This document shows, piece after piece, positions 31,327 through 34,563 of a stretch of DNA of 34,563 bases. Origin of the DNA: Planctomycetota bacterium (GTDB lineage Bacteria > Planctomycetota > Phycisphaerae > UBA1845); contig JAJRYY010000175.1 of NCBI GenBank assembly GCA_024275565.1, positions 1 to 34,563 of the forward strand, written 5' to 3'. The number at the start of each line of letters is the position of its first letter. The first letter of the stretch is position 1. The notes under the pieces are model-generated. The model did no database searches. It was given only the letters and a program-made list of their open reading frames with translations, and was not told the origin of the DNA. Position numbers and translations under genes: made by a program.

Positions 31327-32418
31327 TCAGTCGCTCTTTTGTTGCACATTGCTTTCCAGCAGGGCGATCATCAATACGACGCAGATGCACTGCGCAAAGA
31401 CCAGCGCAGCCCCGGACCACGCCAGATGCGGTAGCAGTATCCCCGCCAGAGAACTGGCAGCCGTTGCGAGGTATATCGTGAGGACGGCTGACCTGGGCGA
31501 AAAACCGCGTGCGACGAGTCTGTGGGAAAAATGTCGCCGGTCGCCTCTGAAAATGCTGACGCCCGCGCGCCTGCGATGCCAGATGACGCTGATCACGTCG
31601 TACAGTGGGACTGCAAACACGACCAGTGGAAGCAATACGCCGGCGGGGTGCATCTGGCGATCGGGGTGGTAGAACGTTGTCAAAATGACAAGAACCGACA
31701 TGAGGTATCCGATGACCAGGCTGCCCGCGTCGCCCATGAAGATGGTTGCGGGCGAGAAGTTGAATAGCAGAAATCCCAGCGTCGCCCCGACCAGTATGAG
31801 CATCATCATGGGTACGAAAATCTGCCCGGCCCCGAAGGCTGCTATGGCGAAAATCGTCCCTGCGATGGCTGCTACGCCGGCGCTCAAGCCGTCCATATTG
31901 TCGAGGAAATTGAAGGCGTTTGTGATGAGGATGATCCAGAAGACCGTGGCGGCGATGGAGACTGGTGTCGGGAGGAATTCCAGCAGTCGAATCTCAAACA
32001 CACCTGCCAGCACGATGGCTACGATCGCCTGGACTGCGAATTTGATCCCAGGCCCCAATGCTCTGACGTCATCGATCCACCCCATGATATGCAGCACGAT
32101 CGCCCCACCAATGACCGCGAACACGCCGGGAGCTTTGTAGGCCACCCCAGCCAGGTGGGTACGTAGAAATTCCGGAACCCACTCCGGGAAACCCCGATCT
32201 GCGGTCCAATATGCAAAGATGGTCCCTGCGAGTACAGGCAGACATGCTGTCCATGCGATGGCGATGCCACCACCGAGGGCGACGGGCGCGTCGTGTCCCT
32301 TGTGTCCCCCGGGGCGATCGACGAATCCGCGCCGACGGGCGACACTCCGCACCACAAAGGTACCGAAGGCCGAAATGAAAAACGCTCCGATAAGTGCCAG
32401 CATCGCGTAGGCAATCAT
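31327..32418 (-). CDS. UDP-sugar:undecaprenyl-phosphate sugar-1-phosphate transferase (WecA/TagO type)
   Basis: 363 residues from ATG 32418; a TTG at 32445 is also possible. It is a polytopic protein with roughly ten helices, of the MraY/WecA superfamily. Landmarks are GWIDDVRALGPGIKFAVQ (DD motif), NAFNFLDNMDGLSAG, FMGDAGSL and RGDRRHFSHRL (the HxxH-like loop of the WecA branch). It loads a HexNAc-1-phosphate onto undecaprenyl phosphate to start surface polysaccharide synthesis. The absence of MraY-specific histidine/aspartate patterns and of peptidoglycan neighbours supports WecA/TagO over MraY. It follows the kinase-TPR gene on the same strand after 67 bases and could be cotranscribed. Confidence 0.9.
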   Translation of the reverse strand: MIAYAMLALIGAFFISAFGTFVVRSVARRRGFVDRPGGHKGHDAPVALGGGIAIAWTACLPVLAGTIFAYWTADRGFPEWVPEFLRTHLAGVAYKAPGVFAVIGGAIVLHIMGWIDDVRALGPGIKFAVQAIVAIVLAGVFEIRLLEFLPTPVSIAATVFWIILITNAFNFLDNMDGLSAGVAAIAGTIFAIAAFGAGQIFVPMMMLILVGATLGFLLFNFSPATIFMGDAGSLVIGYLMSVLVILTTFYHPDRQMHPAGVLLPLVVFAVPLYDVISVIWHRRRAGVSIFRGDRRHFSHRLVARGFSPRSAVLTIYLATAASSLAGILLPHLAWSGAALVFAQCICVVLMIALLESNVQQKSD

Positions 32419-32485
32419 GACCCGTGAGTCTAGTCGTGCCCGCAAGCGCTGTCACGCAGGATGCCTGCCATCGACGGTCAAATCA

Positions 32486-34563
32486 TCATTTCTTCTTACC
32501 CGGAAGCAGTACCCTGTATTGTGTTGCCAGGTCTGGTTTTTGCCAGGCTTCGTAGAGTTTGACGAGCGACCGAAGGGCTGAAATCGTGTAGGGGTGCGTC
32601 TCACCCAGTCCGGATCTGACGCCAGCGTACCATTTGAGGTACGCGGTTTCGGCGGATTCATAATGTTTGAGCGCGATGTGGACCTGTCCGTTCATGCCAT
32701 GAAAATGGGCGGTATACCAACTGCCTGCCGGGAGGGATCGCTCAGCAGCCTCGACGAGTTCTTCGGAGAGCGTGAGGGCGTCGTCGAGTTGCCCGGTATC
32801 CCTGAGCAAGCGTGTGAGGTTGAACGTGGTGATGAGCGTATCCAGATGTTCCGGACCAAGCGTCTTCCGATACCCCTCCAGCGACTGGCGATACATTTGA
32901 GCAGCTTCTGCATTTTTCCCCTGCCGGCTGAGTACAACGGCGAGATCGTTGATGGAAGCCAGCGTATCAGGGTGTTCCTCTCCAAGAATGACGCGCTGTT
33001 TTTCGAGCGTTTCGCGACAAAGCGGTTCAGCTTCTGCGTAATTTTTCAGAGCGACGAGAATGCCTGCGAGATTGTTGAGTGAAACCAGTGTATCTTTGTG
33101 TTCAGGCCCCAGAACCCGTCGGCGCGCTTCCAATGCTTCCCGGAAAAGCGTTTCTGCCTCGTCGTATTTTCCCAGTTCCTGAAGAACGAGTGCATAATTG
33201 TTGATGGATGTGAGCAGGTTTAAGTGGTCAGGGTCCATCGTCCTGCGACGAATATCCAGCACGGTCTGGAACATGTCGGCGGCCTGGGCAACCTTGCCCT
33301 GATCCTGATACAGGACCGCAAGATTATTGGTCGCACTGAGTGCCTCCGCAGAATCAGGACCAAGCGCCCGGGTGAACAGCTCTAGGGCAGATTCGATGAG
33401 GGGTTCGGATTGATCGTACAATCCCAGCGCGCAATACGTATCACCAAGTGTCAACTGGACGGCGGCGCGGACGACTGGTGGCTGATCGTCCGATTCGTTC
33501 AGATGGGCGACAGCTGCGTCGAGAATATCGATCACGCGCACCTCCCGCCCCTCCAGATCGGGATCGGGTGATGCGAGCATTTTCTGAAGGATGTCTTTCA
33601 CCGCGCGTGTCTGTTCTTCCGCTGTACGAGCGTTGTCGCGTTCGGATTCCGCGACGTGCTGAGCAGTGCGTGCAAGATCCCGCTCGTATCGCATATTGGC
33701 AGACTGGATCATGGCGTAGGCTGCAAAGGCTATCAGGGTGATGAGCAGTGTCGTGGCGAATACGCAGGGCACTTTGTGACGTGCGATGAATTTCCTCAAG
33801 TGATAGGTAGCACCAGGCGGTCGGGCGAGAATGGGCTCGTCTGCCATGAACCGCTCGATGTCGTCTGCCAGCGCTGCCGCAGACTGGTATCTTCTGGCGG
33901 GGTCTTTCTCGAGCGTTTTCAGGCAGATGGTTTGCAGATCGATCGGAATCTGTCGATCCTGAGACACGGGCCTGGGTGCGGGGTCTTCGCAGATGGTGCG
34001 GATTGCTTCGTGCATCTGAAGCCCCCGGATGTCGTGGGGCAGACGTCTGGTGAGAATCTGATAAAGAATGACTCCGAGGGCATACACATCAGAACGGGTA
34101 TCCAGAACATCACTGTTTCCCAGAGCGTTGCTGTTGTCCAGGACGTTACTTCCTCCAGACGCCTGCTCGGGACTCATATATGCGAGCGTACCTTTGACTT
34201 TGTCGGTTTCGATGGCAAGCGTGGCGAGGTTGGGATCGGCATCGGTGAGACGGGCGAGACCAAAATCGAGAATTTTGATGCTTGACTGCCACGTTGCTGC
34301 ACTGGTGGAGCTGTGAGTCCCGGATGCGACCGAGGAAGATACGCCGGATTCGTCGCTGATCATCACATTTGCCGGTTTGAGATCGCGGTGGATCACGCCG
34401 CGTTGATGGGCATATTGGATGGCGGTGCATAGGGTCTGAAACAATCTGAGATACTGATTCAACTGCAATGCACCAGACGCATCTGCCTCTTGCAGCCAAC
34501 GATCCAGTGTTTTTCCACGAATAAGTTCCATGGTGTAGTAGGGCTGGTCGCTGGCGGTTTGTC
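32486..34563 (-). CDS. Ser/Thr protein kinase with membrane helix and TPR array (5' end outside window)
   Basis: Partial: the frame is open to the window edge (upstream codons read QTASDQPYYT before MELIRGKTLD), so the N-lobe with the ATP-binding Lys is missing. The C-lobe is complete: HRDLKPANV, DFGLARL, GTLAYMSPEQAS, RSDVYALGVILYQILTRRLPHD and a conserved Arg in DPARRYQSA. A single membrane helix (VFATTLLITLIAFAAYAMI) and a short coiled region follow. Then come about seven 42-residue kinesin-light-chain-like TPRs, such as YDEAETLFREALEARRRVLGPEHKDTL. Two insertions are unusual: a Ser-rich one (SGVSSSVASGTHSSTS) between the catalytic loop and DFG, and a six-residue repeat after the MSPEQ segment. 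This layout is common in Planctomycetota. Targets are unknown. Confidence 0.9.
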   Translation of the reverse strand, partial: QTASDQPYYTMELIRGKTLDRWLQEADASGALQLNQYLRLFQTLCTAIQYAHQRGVIHRDLKPANVMISDESGVSSSVASGTHSSTSAATWQSSIKILDFGLARLTDADPNLATLAIETDKVKGTLAYMSPEQASGGSNVLDNSNALGNSDVLDTRSDVYALGVILYQILTRRLPHDIRGLQMHEAIRTICEDPAPRPVSQDRQIPIDLQTICLKTLEKDPARRYQSAAALADDIERFMADEPILARPPGATYHLRKFIARHKVPCVFATTLLITLIAFAAYAMIQSANMRYERDLARTAQHVAESERDNARTAEEQTRAVKDILQKMLASPDPDLEGREVRVIDILDAAVAHLNESDDQPPVVRAAVQLTLGDTYCALGLYDQSEPLIESALELFTRALGPDSAEALSATNNLAVLYQDQGKVAQAADMFQTVLDIRRRTMDPDHLNLLTSINNYALVLQELGKYDEAETLFREALEARRRVLGPEHKDTLVSLNNLAGILVALKNYAEAEPLCRETLEKQRVILGEEHPDTLASINDLAVVLSRQGKNAEAAQMYRQSLEGYRKTLGPEHLDTLITTFNLTRLLRDTGQLDDALTLSEELVEAAERSLPAGSWYTAHFHGMNGQVHIALKHYESAETAYLKWYAGVRSGLGETHPYTISALRSLVKLYEAWQKPDLATQYRVLLPGKKK
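34101..34154 (-). repeat. In-frame 18-base tandem repeat in the kinase domain
   Basis: Three units of 18 bases (34101, 34119, 34137 on the plus strand) encode SNVLDN, SNALGN and SDVLDT on the minus strand, in the segment between MSPEQASGG and TRSDVYALG. Typical kinases have a shorter linker here. Confidence 0.75.

Noticed and set aside
30290-31420. 376-codon minus-strand frame opposite ubiA/mqnP
   Set aside because: His/Arg/Pro-rich shadow translation; the plus strand carries both Asp-rich motifs of UbiA.

Overview
The window looks like a piece of chromosome from a high-GC, Gram-negative-type bacterium of the Planctomycetota, possibly Phycisphaerae or a relative. The evidence is: an MJ0042-type zinc-ribbon protein, a Ser/Thr kinase fused to a membrane helix and kinesin-light-chain-like TPRs, secreted proteins ending in paired dockerin-like Ca-binding motifs with cysteines, a late menaquinone pathway built from UbiE/UbiX/UbiA-type enzymes, and many short dispersed palindromes. 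This is an inference from protein style; there is no rRNA or other phylogenetic marker here. I see no tRNA, rRNA, CRISPR array or intact prophage.

Layout. 1-1.5 kb: a repeat-rich leader, then a membrane-anchored protein with one c-type haem motif. 1.5-4.5 kb: a GT87-type membrane glycosyltransferase divergent from lysA. 4.7-8.6 kb: a secreted cassette of three genes (beta-rich fibre-like protein, metzincin-like protease with a beta-helix start, small dockerin-like protein), closed by a mosaic palindromic repeat. 8.7-11.7 kb: nadC and uvrB, overlapping by 4 bases. 11.7-13.1 kb: a non-coding repeat field and a transposase-derived gene that keeps the DUF4096 N-terminal domain but shows no DDE domain. 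13.2-17.8 kb: a zinc-ribbon protein, then a probable operon read leftwards (GbsR/MarR regulator, NAD(P)-binding SDR, TIGR01777 epimerase, DCC thiol oxidoreductase-like protein), with a good promoter and an overlapping perfect palindrome in front of the regulator. 17.9-20.4 kb: a secreted basic protein with a C-terminal repeat and a fatty acid desaturase with an unusual repetitive N-terminus. 20.5-26.1 kb: a very proline-rich repeat lipoprotein, an FG-GAP/VCBS protein with an Ig-like domain and dockerin-like end, and a formyltransferase. 26.2-31.3 kb: Mn-type superoxide dismutase, then menG/ubiE, a six-TM TPR protein, ubiX and ubiA/mqnP, forming a late-menaquinone cluster. 31.3-34.6 kb: a WecA/TagO-type sugar-phosphate transferase and a Ser/Thr kinase with TPRs that runs off the right edge.

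The features most worth a second look are: (i) several unrelated hairpin families that each carry CTAC (GTAG on the other strand) immediately beside the stem, the layout of REP elements moved by Y1/RAYT transposases; (ii) a pair of 30-base inverted arms whose stem differs by compensatory changes; (iii) in-frame 18-base tandem repeats in three unrelated enzymes; (iv) the regulator operon with a self-overlapping operator; (v) the TPR membrane gene coupled by GTGA to ubiX inside the menaquinone cluster.
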